A stretch of DNA of 64,000 bases from Ruminococcaceae bacterium KH2T8 (GTDB taxonomy: Bacteria > Bacillota > Clostridia > Saccharofermentanales > Saccharofermentanaceae): NCBI GenBank assembly GCA_900111435.1, contig FOIY01000004.1, forward strand, positions 1 through 64,000, in the 5' to 3' direction. A model generated the notes under the pieces. The model saw only the letters and a list, made by a program, of their open reading frames with translations, was not told the origin of the DNA and did no database searches. Shown one piece after another: positions 26,264 to 36,082 of the stretch (its first letter is position 1; each line of letters starts with the position of its first letter). Position numbers and translations under genes: made by a program.

Positions 26264-28339
26264 ATGAAGAAGAAACTGAACAGTGCTCTTGCTCTGGCTC
26301 TCACCGGTGTCATGCTCTTATCGGCATGTGACAAGACCGCTCCGAACCCTTCCGAAGAATCGCAGACTGCACCCGTTGCTACCGAAGAATCGCAGGACGT
26401 TTCCGGCGAGACTGACGAACTCCCTCTCGTCATCGAAGAGGAATTCGACGGAACAACAGACTACTGGCAGACAAAGGGCGATTGTACCGTCACTCTCGAC
26501 GGCGGAATGGCTGTCATCACGGATCGCCAGACAGGCAATTCGGGTCTTGAGATCCCCTGCGATCACTTCCGCGGAAACACCATCACGGCTACTGCTACAT
26601 GCTCGAGTGAAAATGATTCCGTCATGATCACATTGAAGTACGATATCTACGGTAATACTTCTTACGTAAATATCGCTACAATGGCTACCGGCGGATCGAT
26701 GCTCGGAACGGTATCGGGAAGCGTGAGCATCCCCGCCAACGCATCAAGTGCAGCCGTATACATCGAGTCTACTGACCTTAAGGACATCACGGTAGACAGG
26801 ATGGTAGTCGAGATCGAAGGCGAATTCAACGACCTTACGAACGAACCCCCGGCAGAGCTTCAGGATCCTTCCGGATACGATTCGCTGAAGGACCTCTATT
26901 CCGATTACTTTAAGATCGGTACATGTCTTCCCATGTCGGTAATAGACAACCCGAATCCCGAGTTCCTCGCTCTCGTAGATACAGAGTTCAACTCCGTAAC
27001 TCCCGAGAATGAATTGAAGCCCGAGAGCATCCTCGATGCGGCTACTACTCTTGCTGATCCCGCCGCTTATAACGAGTGCCCCGCGCTTGATTTCTCCAAC
27101 GCGATCCCGATCCTCGAGTACTGCCAGGAGAACAACATCCCCATGAGAGGACATACTCTCATCTGGTACTCACAGACACCTTCCTGGCTCTTCTACGAGA
27201 ACTACGATGTCAACGGTGAACTCGCTGACAGAGAGCTCATGCTCACGAGAATGGAAAACTACATCGATTCCGTTATGAACTGGTGTGAAGAGAACTATCC
27301 CGGTGTCATCTATGCATGGGATGTCGTAAACGAGGCAGCTGACGATAACGGCGGCGGACTTCGTGACTGCTACTGGCGCCAGACGATCGGTGACGATTAC
27401 GTAGAGAAGGCTTTCGAGTATGCAAGACTTCATGCACCCGACGGCGTACAGCTCTTCTATAACGACTACAACGAATATTTCACGACAAAGCAGGACGAGA
27501 TCCTCGAGATCCTCGCTCCCGTTGCCGCAGCAGGCAATATCGACGGCGTCGGAATGCAGAGCCACATCAGCAACATGGTACAGCCCGAGTCCTATATCGA
27601 GGCTATGAACAGATACGTTGACGAGCTCGGCGTAGTCATCCATATCACGGAGCTCGACGTAAATGCACCTCTGTCACCCAACTCACTTTACGATCAGGGT
27701 GTATATATGCAGAGCCTCTTCGAAGCCATCATCGAGGCTAAGGACAACGGCACACCCATCGAGTGCGTAACATTCTGGGGCCTTACGGACGATATGTCCT
27801 GGAGATCTTCGAATCAGCCTCTTCTCTTCTTCGGAAACATCGAGCCCAAGCCCGCTTTCGAAGGCGTTGTATGTGCCATCACGGGCGGAGAGATCACGAT
27901 CCCCGATGATTATGTAGAGGTCGAGAGCGACTTCAGCGCCATCACTGAGGATTACGAGAACGAAGAGTTCATCGGCGGTCCCAGATACAGCGCTTCACAG
28001 TCCATCGTGGGCGATGCATACGAAGGCGACTATTGCCTTGAGAATACAGGCGGAACAGCCGAGTACGACGGATATGCGATCGATATCACAAGATTCTCCG
28101 GTCAGACGATCCACTTCTCGTTCGCAGTAAGATCCGATGCAGATCAGGTAAGCTTCACTGCTGATATCGAGGGTTCCTGGCCTCACCTCATCGAAGTAGA
28201 TACGACAGGCGGCGAATGGGTATACGTAGAAGGCGATTACGAAGTTCCTTCCGGAATGCCTCAGCTCAATGCTTACTGGGAGAGTTCGGACATGAGTCCT
28301 TTCTATCTCGACAATGTATCTATCGAAGTAGCTGAATAA
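26264..28339 (+). CDS. GH10 endo-beta-1,4-xylanase lipoprotein with two CBM-like domains
   Basis: 691 residues. A lipoprotein signal (lipidated Cys22) is followed by an acidic Ser/Thr/Glu linker. Residues about 55-185 form a beta-rich CBM22/CBM4-9-like domain. GH10 lies at about 205-540 with acid/base Glu357 (WDVVNEAADD) and nucleophile Glu463 (HITELDVN). A second CBM-like domain lies at about 560-691. It cuts xylan backbones outside the cell while anchored to the membrane. AAGGAGG precedes the ATG. A bidirectional terminator follows. Confidence 0.93.
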   Translation: MKKKLNSALALALTGVMLLSACDKTAPNPSEESQTAPVATEESQDVSGETDELPLVIEEEFDGTTDYWQTKGDCTVTLDGGMAVITDRQTGNSGLEIPCDHFRGNTITATATCSSENDSVMITLKYDIYGNTSYVNIATMATGGSMLGTVSGSVSIPANASSAAVYIESTDLKDITVDRMVVEIEGEFNDLTNEPPAELQDPSGYDSLKDLYSDYFKIGTCLPMSVIDNPNPEFLALVDTEFNSVTPENELKPESILDAATTLADPAAYNECPALDFSNAIPILEYCQENNIPMRGHTLIWYSQTPSWLFYENYDVNGELADRELMLTRMENYIDSVMNWCEENYPGVIYAWDVVNEAADDNGGGLRDCYWRQTIGDDYVEKAFEYARLHAPDGVQLFYNDYNEYFTTKQDEILEILAPVAAAGNIDGVGMQSHISNMVQPESYIEAMNRYVDELGVVIHITELDVNAPLSPNSLYDQGVYMQSLFEAIIEAKDNGTPIECVTFWGLTDDMSWRSSNQPLLFFGNIEPKPAFEGVVCAITGGEITIPDDYVEVESDFSAITEDYENEEFIGGPRYSASQSIVGDAYEGDYCLENTGGTAEYDGYAIDITRFSGQTIHFSFAVRSDADQVSFTADIEGSWPHLIEVDTTGGEWVYVEGDYEVPSGMPQLNAYWESSDMSPFYLDNVSIEVAE

Positions 28340-28366
28340 TATCGGATAGAGATAGATAAAAAGAAG

Positions 28367-28399
28367 ACGACCCGCATTCCTTTACCGGAAGCGGGCCGT
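28367..28399. terminator. terminator between xylanase and MATE genes
   Basis: Stem ACGACCCGC/GCGGGCCGT (one wobble) with a 15-nt loop; TTTTCTTT follows on plus and AAAAAGAAG precedes it, so it serves both convergent genes. Confidence 0.82.
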
Positions 28400-28404
28400 T
28401 TTCT

Positions 28405-29823
28405 TTATGCTGTTTTCTTTAATGAATCATCTAACTTTGTCTTGAGATGAAACCTTGACGGCTGACTCTTGATGCCGTGCGATGCCGATCCCTTGCGACA
28501 TACCTTGAAATAGTATCTGATCATTGCGAACAGGCCGCTGATGAACCATGTAAGGCCTGCCGAAAGCCAGATGCCCCATACGCCCAGATAGGGGAAGAGG
28601 AGTGCGATACCCAAAGGGAATACGATCCTTCCGAACATCTCGACGCCGCCGTTTATGAATGCGAAAGCAGCATCTCCTATGCCGTTTAATATGCCTCGGC
28701 TTACGTAGATCGTTCCGAGAGCGAAGTAGAATGCGCTCGTGATCTGAAGAGCCTTTGCTCCGAGCCTTATGACTTCGGGATCGTCAACGAAGATGCTGAT
28801 GATGGGCTCACCGAAGAACTGCATCACGGGGAGCATCAGGAGCGAGAAGATAAGAGCGATAAGGATACCCTTCTTAAATCCCTCTCTGATCCTGTAGTCC
28901 TTACCCGCACCGAGATTCTGACCCGCGTGGGTCGAGATGGCCATACCAAGTGAGTTATAAGGCTGCTGGATGATCTGCTCGATCCTGCCCGAAGCGGTGA
29001 AAGCAGCCACGACTACGGAACCGAATCCGTTGACATATCTTTGAAGAGCGATGCAGGATACCGCGATCATGCCCATCTGAAGCGCGAGCATGGAGCCGAG
29101 CCTGAAGCACTCCCAGACGATCTTGGGAGATACACCGCGAAGATCCTTTTCGATCCTGAAATATTCATTGGTCTTATAAGAATAGATAAGGCAGCCTGCG
29201 GCGGAAAGCACCTGAGAGATAAGAGTTGCAAGAGCGGCGCCGAATACGCCTGCGTGGAACACGCATACGAAGAGCGCATCGAGTCCGCCGTTTATAAAAC
29301 AGGAAGCGATCAGGAATATAAGCGGTGTCCTCGAATCGCCCAGAGCCCTGAGCATCGAAGATCCGTAGTTGTACATTCCTACCATCGGGATGCCGATGCA
29401 CATGATCTCCAGGTAGAGCTTTGCCATATCGTAGATATCGGCGGGTGTATTAAGGAGTCTTAATACGGGGCCTGCAAGGAAGAATCCGAGGAATCCCATG
29501 AGGATGGATGCAACGAGCATGATGTATGCACTGTTAGCGATGACCCTCTTTACGTTCTTATCGTCCTTGGCACCGAAATATTTCGAAGCGACTATACCGC
29601 CGCCGCTTCCGACTCCGATACAGAAGGAGAAGAAAAGGAACGATATCGACCCCGTAGATCCGACTGCCGCGAGAGCATCCGCTCCGATGGACTTACCTAC
29701 TATTGCGGAATCGACGATGTTATATACCTGCTGAAAGATATTACCGATCAACATGGGGATAGCGAATTCCAGAAGGAGCTTCGTCGTATTTCCCTTTGTC
29801 ATATCTCTGATCTGAGTACTCAT
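28405..29823 (-). CDS. MATE-family efflux transporter
   Basis: 472 residues with twelve membrane helices and the usual opening MTKGNTTKLLLEFAIPMLIGNIFQ. Family members export drugs or metabolites in exchange for Na+ or H+. The ATG at 29823 follows AAAGGAGAGG; an upstream in-frame start at 29895 has no such site. It diverges from the AraC gene at 30001, with a long imperfect inverted repeat between them. Confidence 0.9.
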   Translation of the reverse strand: MSTQIRDMTKGNTTKLLLEFAIPMLIGNIFQQVYNIVDSAIVGKSIGADALAAVGSTGSISFLFFSFCIGVGSGGGIVASKYFGAKDDKNVKRVIANSAYIMLVASILMGFLGFFLAGPVLRLLNTPADIYDMAKLYLEIMCIGIPMVGMYNYGSSMLRALGDSRTPLIFLIASCFINGGLDALFVCVFHAGVFGAALATLISQVLSAAGCLIYSYKTNEYFRIEKDLRGVSPKIVWECFRLGSMLALQMGMIAVSCIALQRYVNGFGSVVVAAFTASGRIEQIIQQPYNSLGMAISTHAGQNLGAGKDYRIREGFKKGILIALIFSLLMLPVMQFFGEPIISIFVDDPEVIRLGAKALQITSAFYFALGTIYVSRGILNGIGDAAFAFINGGVEMFGRIVFPLGIALLFPYLGVWGIWLSAGLTWFISGLFAMIRYYFKVCRKGSASHGIKSQPSRFHLKTKLDDSLKKTA

Positions 29824-29890
29824 ATCCTGTCCTCTCCTTTCGTGAACATTTCTTTTTCGTACGACAAAACTAACACTTTGTATAATCTGC

Positions 29891-29928
29891 AACAATGAAT
29901 TATCAATCCTTTAAATTGATTTATTGTT
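29891..29928. promoter_or_regulatory. imperfect inverted repeat in the MATE/AraC divergent region
   Basis: AACAATGAATTATCAAT faces ATTGATTTATTGTT (arms match apart from a 3-nt insertion and one mismatch). It sits between the divergent genes and may bind the AraC product. Confidence 0.4.
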
Positions 29929-30000
29929 CAACAGGTAGTATTATGTAGTACGTTCGGTATTAATGATCATTCATTTTTGTGCAATTTAGAGGGAGTTAAT

Positions 30001-30783
30001 ATGATTGATGTTTTGTTTGCAGGCTACGGCTACACGCACACCGACGGACTGATATATGATACTGACAGGGGCAGAGTCGGATACGATTGCTATCAGATGC
30101 TCTATACCCATACCCCCGCCATGTTCTGGGTAAACGGAGAGCTTCGACGCTTTCCCGCCAAATCCGTAATACTCTTTACGCCCGGGCATCGTAAGTACTA
30201 TACTTCGCTCCCAGACGAACCCTATACGAATGACTGGATCAGATTTAAGTCGGACGAAGACTTTATCGAGGCATTCCCGAAGAAGAACATCCCCTTCTCC
30301 CCTGCCGATCCCGAATTCATACATAACCTGTTCAAGCTCATCGCGTGGGAGAGCAATGCTCCCGCCTCCGAGGAGAAGGACGGAAACATAGATCATCTCT
30401 TCAGGGTATTGATGAATAAGCTCGCGAACGAGGCTTGCGAGAACGAGAGCACGCCTTACCGCCACGAACTCACGGATCTTAGAAGAGAGATCACTCATCA
30501 CCCCGAGTGGGACTGGAACATCGACATGATGGCTGCCAAGATCAATCTGAGCAGGACCAGGTTCCAGACAGTCTACAAGAATACTTTCGGCAATACGTGC
30601 ATGGAGGAGGTCATCCAGGCCAGGGTTCGCCTCGCGCAGGAAAGACTCATCTATACCGCGAGTTCCATATCCGAGATCGCGGAGCTGTGCGGATATAACA
30701 GCACCGAGCATTTCTGCCGTCAGTTCCGAAAGGCAGTCGGCATCACTCCGGGACAATACAGAAGGAACTCACAGTCTTCATGA
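30001..30783 (+). CDS. AraC-family transcriptional regulator
   Basis: 260 residues. The N-terminal cupin-like sensing domain spans about 1-150 and the C-terminal double HTH about 165-260 (MMAAKINLSRTRFQTVYKNTF and ending SITPGQYR-type GITPGQYRRN). The ATG at 30001 has GAGGGAG upstream. It overlaps the following transporter by 4 bp and diverges from a MATE gene. Likely controls one or both. Confidence 0.9.
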   Translation: MIDVLFAGYGYTHTDGLIYDTDRGRVGYDCYQMLYTHTPAMFWVNGELRRFPAKSVILFTPGHRKYYTSLPDEPYTNDWIRFKSDEDFIEAFPKKNIPFSPADPEFIHNLFKLIAWESNAPASEEKDGNIDHLFRVLMNKLANEACENESTPYRHELTDLRREITHHPEWDWNIDMMAAKINLSRTRFQTVYKNTFGNTCMEEVIQARVRLAQERLIYTASSISEIAELCGYNSTEHFCRQFRKAVGITPGQYRRNSQSS

Positions 30784-31898
30784 ACAAAGTAAAACAGATA
30801 CTCGCCAAGGATCCGGTGCTCTATATCTCCGGTATCCTTGCTTTCATTTCGGCATTTATCGTAACACCCGATAAGGAATACATCGGCTATATAAACTTCA
30901 GGGTACTTGCAATACTCTTATCCCTTATGCTGGTCGTAAGCGCATGCGTAAGGATCGGAACATTCGACTACATGACGAGTAAGCTCCTCGGAAAGATAAA
31001 GGGGCAAAGGCGCGTAGCGGCACTCCTTGTCGTACTGTCATTTTTCCTCAGCATGCTGCTGACAAACGACGTTACGCTCGTAACTCTCGTGCCGTTCGCG
31101 ATAATGGTACTGAAGGCTTTCGATGATCCAAAGAGCATGATGTTCACTTTGATCTTCATGACGGTCGCAACGAACCTCGGAAGCATGCTGACACCCATAG
31201 GCAACCCGCAGAACCTCTATCTTTACACTAATTACGGGATGGATCTGCCGGGATTTCTGCTCCTCATGCTCCCCTATTCCGCGCTATCACTGGCGCTAAT
31301 ATCGATCGGAGTATTTATCTTCTGTAAGGAGAAGACCTCGTCACGAGAGACGGACATAAAGAGTGCTCCCGCGCCTTCTCCCGTCAAGCTCGCGGTCTAC
31401 CTCGTATTATTCCTCATCTGCGTACTTACGGTAGCGGGCTATATCCACTATCTGATCATGCTCGCGGTAACTACCGTCGTTATCCTCATAATGGACAGAA
31501 AGGCATTTAAGGGTGCCGACTATGCTCTGCTCCTGACATTCGTATTCTTCTTCGTTCTCATAGGCAATATCGGACGCATCCCGGCTGTCAGCGGCACGCT
31601 CTCTTCGATAGTCGGAAAGAATCCCGTACTTACCGCGATACTCTCATCGCAGATCATAAGCAACGTACCCGCGGCGATGCTCCTTTCGGCCTTTACTGAC
31701 GACGGAAAGTCACTTGTCATCGGAACGAACCTCGGAGGTCTCGGAACACTCATCGCGAGCATGGCGAGCCTTATCACTTATAAGTATCACGCAAGACTCG
31801 ACTCCAAAGAAAAAGGCGGGAATTATATCCTCGCCTTTTCCGTTGTAAATATCGTATTACTTATCGTACTCTATTCGGTCTATCTCCTGATAAGCTGA
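30780..31898 (+). CDS. SLC13/ArsB-like anion permease
   Basis: 372 residues with about ten membrane helices. The region LTNDVTLVTLVPFAIMV and GSMLTPIGNPQNLYLY match the signature of the SLC13/ArsB/NhaD ion-transporter superfamily, and a second half-repeat has SNVPAAMLLSAF. The substrate (dicarboxylate, citrate or other anion) cannot be told. Coupled to the AraC gene by ATGA overlap. It ends exactly where the convergent protease gene ends, with no spacer. Confidence 0.82.
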   Translation: MNKVKQILAKDPVLYISGILAFISAFIVTPDKEYIGYINFRVLAILLSLMLVVSACVRIGTFDYMTSKLLGKIKGQRRVAALLVVLSFFLSMLLTNDVTLVTLVPFAIMVLKAFDDPKSMMFTLIFMTVATNLGSMLTPIGNPQNLYLYTNYGMDLPGFLLLMLPYSALSLALISIGVFIFCKEKTSSRETDIKSAPAPSPVKLAVYLVLFLICVLTVAGYIHYLIMLAVTTVVILIMDRKAFKGADYALLLTFVFFFVLIGNIGRIPAVSGTLSSIVGKNPVLTAILSSQIISNVPAAMLLSAFTDDGKSLVIGTNLGGLGTLIASMASLITYKYHARLDSKEKGGNYILAFSVVNIVLLIVLYSVYLLIS

Positions 31899-34406
31899 TC
31901 AGGTAGACATCGCATCATAGAGGTTGGTGTAACGACCGTCATAATCGGTGTTGATACCGAACGATATGAGATTTCCCGATGTATCGTAGACTGACTCTAT
32001 CGTCTCCGTTGCAATAATATTACCGAACGAATCCTTGATAAGGAAGTTCATGATCTCTATGAAATAATCGTTATCGGCATCAAAGCTCTGATGAAGCGTA
32101 TCGATATTGAACTCACACGAACTGTCATAGGTAAAAGGCTCATATATAGGTCTTACCGAGACGAAATCCTCGTAACCGGGGATATCCGAATAACCCTGAA
32201 TATAGAAGAGCATCGACACTTCATCACCGTCATTCAGCGTAAAGATATCGTTATTGGCGATATTTGCGAGCGAGTCGGCGCGGATACAATACTGAAGCGA
32301 GAATTCACCCGTTGCGATATCGTAACCGAAGACGATATATGCCCACTCGTCATTGATCTCGGCAGGAGTAGCATATGTGATATGGTCTTCCGTTGACTCG
32401 AGGATGAACGTGGGAACAACATAATCGTTGAACCTGACCCATTCATCGGGGATACCGCTCTGATATACGGACGGATCATTCGGATCCGCTTCTACCGCAC
32501 GGGAGCCGAGATATACAAAGAGTTCGAGATCATCACTGCCGGAATAATTGACGATATTCTGCTCGACTGAAATGACACTGCTCTGACCCGACGTGATAGT
32601 AAGAGTGATATTACCGCTGTCATCCGTAACGATCTCGTATTCGATATCGGATGTCTGGGGATTTACCGTACTCTGGGAAGCGTATCCGGGGAGGATATTG
32701 CTCTGTACCTGAGTCGCAACTGCCGCGGGAGCCGTCCAGTAATTAGAGAAACGGACCTCGAGGAATGCCGCATACCAGTAGTAACCGTCGATAAAGTCGA
32801 TATTGTCGACATATCCGTCAAAATAGTACTCGATACAAGTGTCGACTATCTGATTTACCTGGTCATCCGTATAAGCGATACCGTTAAGATTGAGCATTGC
32901 TTCATACGTAGCCTTCAGGTTCTGAACATAGCTTACGTTCGGATAATACATGGAAAGGCCCTGTGATTCGTGTCGTCCTGTACCATAGACACTGTCAACG
33001 TTTTCATCCAGCAGCGCAAGGATCTGCTCATCCGCATCCGTATCGGCAAATATCGCAGATGCCTCCGTGAGGAAGCTTCGAAGATCGATAAGGTTACCCG
33101 GGGCATTACCTTCAGAACCGTAGTTCTCGCAAGCGGACGCCGCAGTCTGGATGGCAGTAAACTCATCCATATCGTAAGCGGTGTAATAGATCTCCATCCA
33201 TATCTCCGACATGTACTGGTCGAATTCCTCCATACATGACAGGTTGATCTTGGACATCGTTCCCTTGGAGAAGAACTCGGCCGTGTCACCGGAATACTGA
33301 TTCGTATATTCATTCGTCTGCTCTTCGTAGAGCTCGAGGATCTTGTCTGCGACATCGCTGCCCGTACAGCTCGTATCCTCGGATATGAACGAAAGGTACT
33401 GAACGGGGATTCCGATGGCAGCGGGGATACTCTCCTGTGAAGCGACCATATAGTCACCGTAGGGAGCGACCGCAGATGCGACCTCGATCGAAGCCGTAAG
33501 GCATGTATTGAAAGCGATAAGATCGAAATGAACTCCGCCTTCCATAAATCCGGTCCTTACCTCATCGAGATAGAGACAGTCGTTATAAAGATCATCTCCG
33601 ACAGTCTGATCGAAAGAATTCACCGTGCCGCCGTTGCCGTCATCGTAGAATACTTCGTCGTGCTCCATACATCCGTAGGGCTCGGCAAAACCATGGTCCC
33701 ACATTACGAACATATACTTCTGAGCGGGATATTCGGAAGCACCCCAGGATATGAAGTCACTGAGCGTCCTGGCAGAACCCATGGAAGCTGCGGGTGCGGA
33801 ACCGAGATCTATTACGTTATCGTGCTCGACCTTGTATCTTCCGAGACCGTTAGCCGGGATAGTAACATTCTGGACCGAATCTCCGCTAAAATAGGGATCA
33901 GTATTATTCCATGCGAGCGAACCGCCCGTCTCAACGATGACATTCACGCCGTCTGCGATAGTCTCATCATTCATCCAGTCGATGAACTCGGATGCGATAC
34001 CGCTGCGCGACTCGAGGTTAGAGCCGCACATATAAACGAGGATAGTCCAGTCGTCGGCATTGGGATCGACCGTAGTCTCCGTAGGCTCGGTCTCTTCGGT
34101 CGTCGTCTCGTCGGGATCTTCCTCTTCGGTAGTATGCCTTGCAGCTCTGTTCTTCTTGTACTGATCATCGTAATAATTCACGACCATCGTACCGACACCT
34201 GCGCATACGAGTACTCTCAGGAAAATACCTACTATCAGGATGAGCGCAACGAGCGGTGCGCGGCTCTTCTTCCTGACGGCCTTTTCCTTCGCCGCTTTCT
34301 TTTCCTTGGCAGGCTTCTTTTCCTTCTTCTTTTTCGCCTTGGCCTTAGTCTCGGCTTCTGCCTCGACCTGAGCCTTTACCTCTTCATTCACTTCGTTGTT
34401 TTCCAT
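31899..34406 (-). CDS. membrane-anchored clostripain-family (C11) protease
   Basis: 835 residues. A Lys/Ala/Glu-rich cytoplasmic tail (about 1-48) precedes one membrane helix (about 50-76) and a Thr/Glu-rich linker. The C11 domain starts at WTILVYMCGSNLES (about 117), with catalytic His in FVMWDHGF and Cys in AFNTCLTAS. The last 300 residues are beta-rich with no recognised domain. Topology places the protease outside the cell. It follows the SGNH gene by 2 bp. Confidence 0.86.
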   Translation of the reverse strand: MENNEVNEEVKAQVEAEAETKAKAKKKKEKKPAKEKKAAKEKAVRKKSRAPLVALILIVGIFLRVLVCAGVGTMVVNYYDDQYKKNRAARHTTEEEDPDETTTEETEPTETTVDPNADDWTILVYMCGSNLESRSGIASEFIDWMNDETIADGVNVIVETGGSLAWNNTDPYFSGDSVQNVTIPANGLGRYKVEHDNVIDLGSAPAASMGSARTLSDFISWGASEYPAQKYMFVMWDHGFAEPYGCMEHDEVFYDDGNGGTVNSFDQTVGDDLYNDCLYLDEVRTGFMEGGVHFDLIAFNTCLTASIEVASAVAPYGDYMVASQESIPAAIGIPVQYLSFISEDTSCTGSDVADKILELYEEQTNEYTNQYSGDTAEFFSKGTMSKINLSCMEEFDQYMSEIWMEIYYTAYDMDEFTAIQTAASACENYGSEGNAPGNLIDLRSFLTEASAIFADTDADEQILALLDENVDSVYGTGRHESQGLSMYYPNVSYVQNLKATYEAMLNLNGIAYTDDQVNQIVDTCIEYYFDGYVDNIDFIDGYYWYAAFLEVRFSNYWTAPAAVATQVQSNILPGYASQSTVNPQTSDIEYEIVTDDSGNITLTITSGQSSVISVEQNIVNYSGSDDLELFVYLGSRAVEADPNDPSVYQSGIPDEWVRFNDYVVPTFILESTEDHITYATPAEINDEWAYIVFGYDIATGEFSLQYCIRADSLANIANNDIFTLNDGDEVSMLFYIQGYSDIPGYEDFVSVRPIYEPFTYDSSCEFNIDTLHQSFDADNDYFIEIMNFLIKDSFGNIIATETIESVYDTSGNLISFGINTDYDGRYTNLYDAMST

Positions 34407-34408
34407 TT

Positions 34409-35059
34409 TTACCCTCTTATCACTTCATTTGTCTTGAGCACATCATAGATCGCTTCCGCCAGCCTGCGCTGCTCGGCTGCATCCAGATGGATACTGTCAT
34501 CAAAACTTGCCGTAACCACCTCGGCCGCATCAAGGAACATACATCCGTAACTGTCAGCGAGCTCTCTGTACCACGATGCGAGCTCCCTCGACACCTCTCT
34601 CGCACGCTCGTAGCCGAAGCTGTCACCGAGCCATGAATCGCGGATGCGTTCACCAATAAGCGGCGGCGATATAAGGAGTATCTTCATCTTCCCGTCCATC
34701 CTGAACTCGTTACGTGTCGCCACCTTCTCCAGGAACTGTCTCATCTCACCTGCTATATCCATGGCGCAATATGAGAACTTTCTCTTCATATCATTGGTGC
34801 CGAGCATCACGATCATGAGATCGAGCGGACTCTGGCTTTCGAGACAGGGAATGATATATCTTATGCCGTTCTTCTCACCTTCCGCGGGGTCATCCGTCGC
34901 GATAGTCCTGCCGTTCTGGCCCTCTTCTATGACCGTATATCCGTCACCGAGCATCTTCGCCAGAACACCTGTCCATCTGTTCTCGGGTTCAAATCTGACC
35001 CTGTTCGTAGGATCATATCCCCATGTGAGCGAATCGCCGAAACAAAGTATCCTCTTCAT
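34409..35059 (-). CDS. SGNH-family esterase/hydrolase
   Basis: 216 residues, cytoplasmic. Block I is FGDSLTWGYDP (nucleophile Ser about 10), block III VMLGTNDMK, and block V has Asp and His in DDSIHLDAAE. Close in layout to arylesterase or acetyl-xylan-esterase-like members, so deacetylation of sugars is likely. First gene of an operon with the C11 protease. Confidence 0.87.
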   Translation of the reverse strand: MKRILCFGDSLTWGYDPTNRVRFEPENRWTGVLAKMLGDGYTVIEEGQNGRTIATDDPAEGEKNGIRYIIPCLESQSPLDLMIVMLGTNDMKRKFSYCAMDIAGEMRQFLEKVATRNEFRMDGKMKILLISPPLIGERIRDSWLGDSFGYERAREVSRELASWYRELADSYGCMFLDAAEVVTASFDDSIHLDAAEQRRLAEAIYDVLKTNEVIRG

Positions 35060-35238
35060 AACCTACTCTCCTGATCCCTCATTCACGCCGATCGTCAAAA
35101 GGTCGACCGACGCCTTATTATAACACTATATAAGGGCTTCACGGCAAATGTAGGACAATATGACAATCCTATACTGCAATAGGTCAATGCATCTGATGTT
35201 AATATATACACATACGACTTGAGGACGGAGGATGAACT

Positions 35239-36081
35239 ATGCTCTTAGGCGGAACCGTAACAGGTAACTTCAGCACCCCCGAAGAATGGGGAGAACTCCT
35301 TATAAAGTCCGGATTTAAGGCTATTACGGCCCCTTTCTCGTGTAACGACCGCGACGACGTCATCGAGAGATTCATGTCGATCATCGGAGAGAGCGGTGTC
35401 ATAGTAAGCGAGATAGGCGTCTGGAAGAATATCTTCGATCCCGACCCCAAAAAGGCATCAGAGGCTCTCGAATATGCCAAAGGTCAGCTCCGTCTGGCAG
35501 ACAGGCTCAAGATCCCATGCTGCGTCAATATCGCAGGCACCGAAAGCCCCCGCGGATGGGATGCGGCAGATAAGAGCAACTTCTCGAAAGCGGCCCGTCA
35601 AAAGCTTATAGGCAGCGTAAGGGACATCATCGACTCCGTAGATCCGCAGTATGCTTGCTACTGTTTGGAACCCATGCCGTGGATGCTCCCGGACTCCCCC
35701 GACGAATACTTAAAGCTCATAGAGGAAATAAGCAGGGACAAGTTTGCGGTCCATATGGATTTCGTTAACATGATCAACTCGCCGCGCCGCTTCCTGATGT
35801 CTGAAGACTTCATCGAGGAATGCTTCTCAAAGCTCGCTCCTTACATCAAGAGCACACATATCAAGGACAGCAGGATGGATAAGCTCGGCTATACTACACA
35901 TATAGATGAATGCCCTCCGGGGAAAGGCGAGCTCGACTACGTTAAGGTCTTAAAGATAACGGATAAGTATCTGCCCCAAGACGGTGCGATACTGCTTGAA
36001 CACATGAATACTTTCGAAGAATACGATGAGGCATTCCGCTATGTTAAGAGCAAGGCGGAAGAAGCACAGGTGGAGGTGTGA
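35239..36081 (+). CDS. sugar phosphate isomerase/epimerase-like TIM barrel
   Basis: 280 residues of the xylose-isomerase-like/AP-endonuclease-2 fold. Metal-binding acidic residues are suggested by CLEPMPW, VHMDFVNM, THIKDSR and LLEHMN. GGAGG stands 7 nt before the ATG. It leads a three-gene operon with an FMN-dependent dehydrogenase and GH127, consistent with arabinose or related sugar use. Exact substrate unknown. Confidence 0.82.
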   Translation: MLLGGTVTGNFSTPEEWGELLIKSGFKAITAPFSCNDRDDVIERFMSIIGESGVIVSEIGVWKNIFDPDPKKASEALEYAKGQLRLADRLKIPCCVNIAGTESPRGWDAADKSNFSKAARQKLIGSVRDIIDSVDPQYACYCLEPMPWMLPDSPDEYLKLIEEISRDKFAVHMDFVNMINSPRRFLMSEDFIEECFSKLAPYIKSTHIKDSRMDKLGYTTHIDECPPGKGELDYVKVLKITDKYLPQDGAILLEHMNTFEEYDEAFRYVKSKAEEAQVEV

Positions 36082-36082
36082 T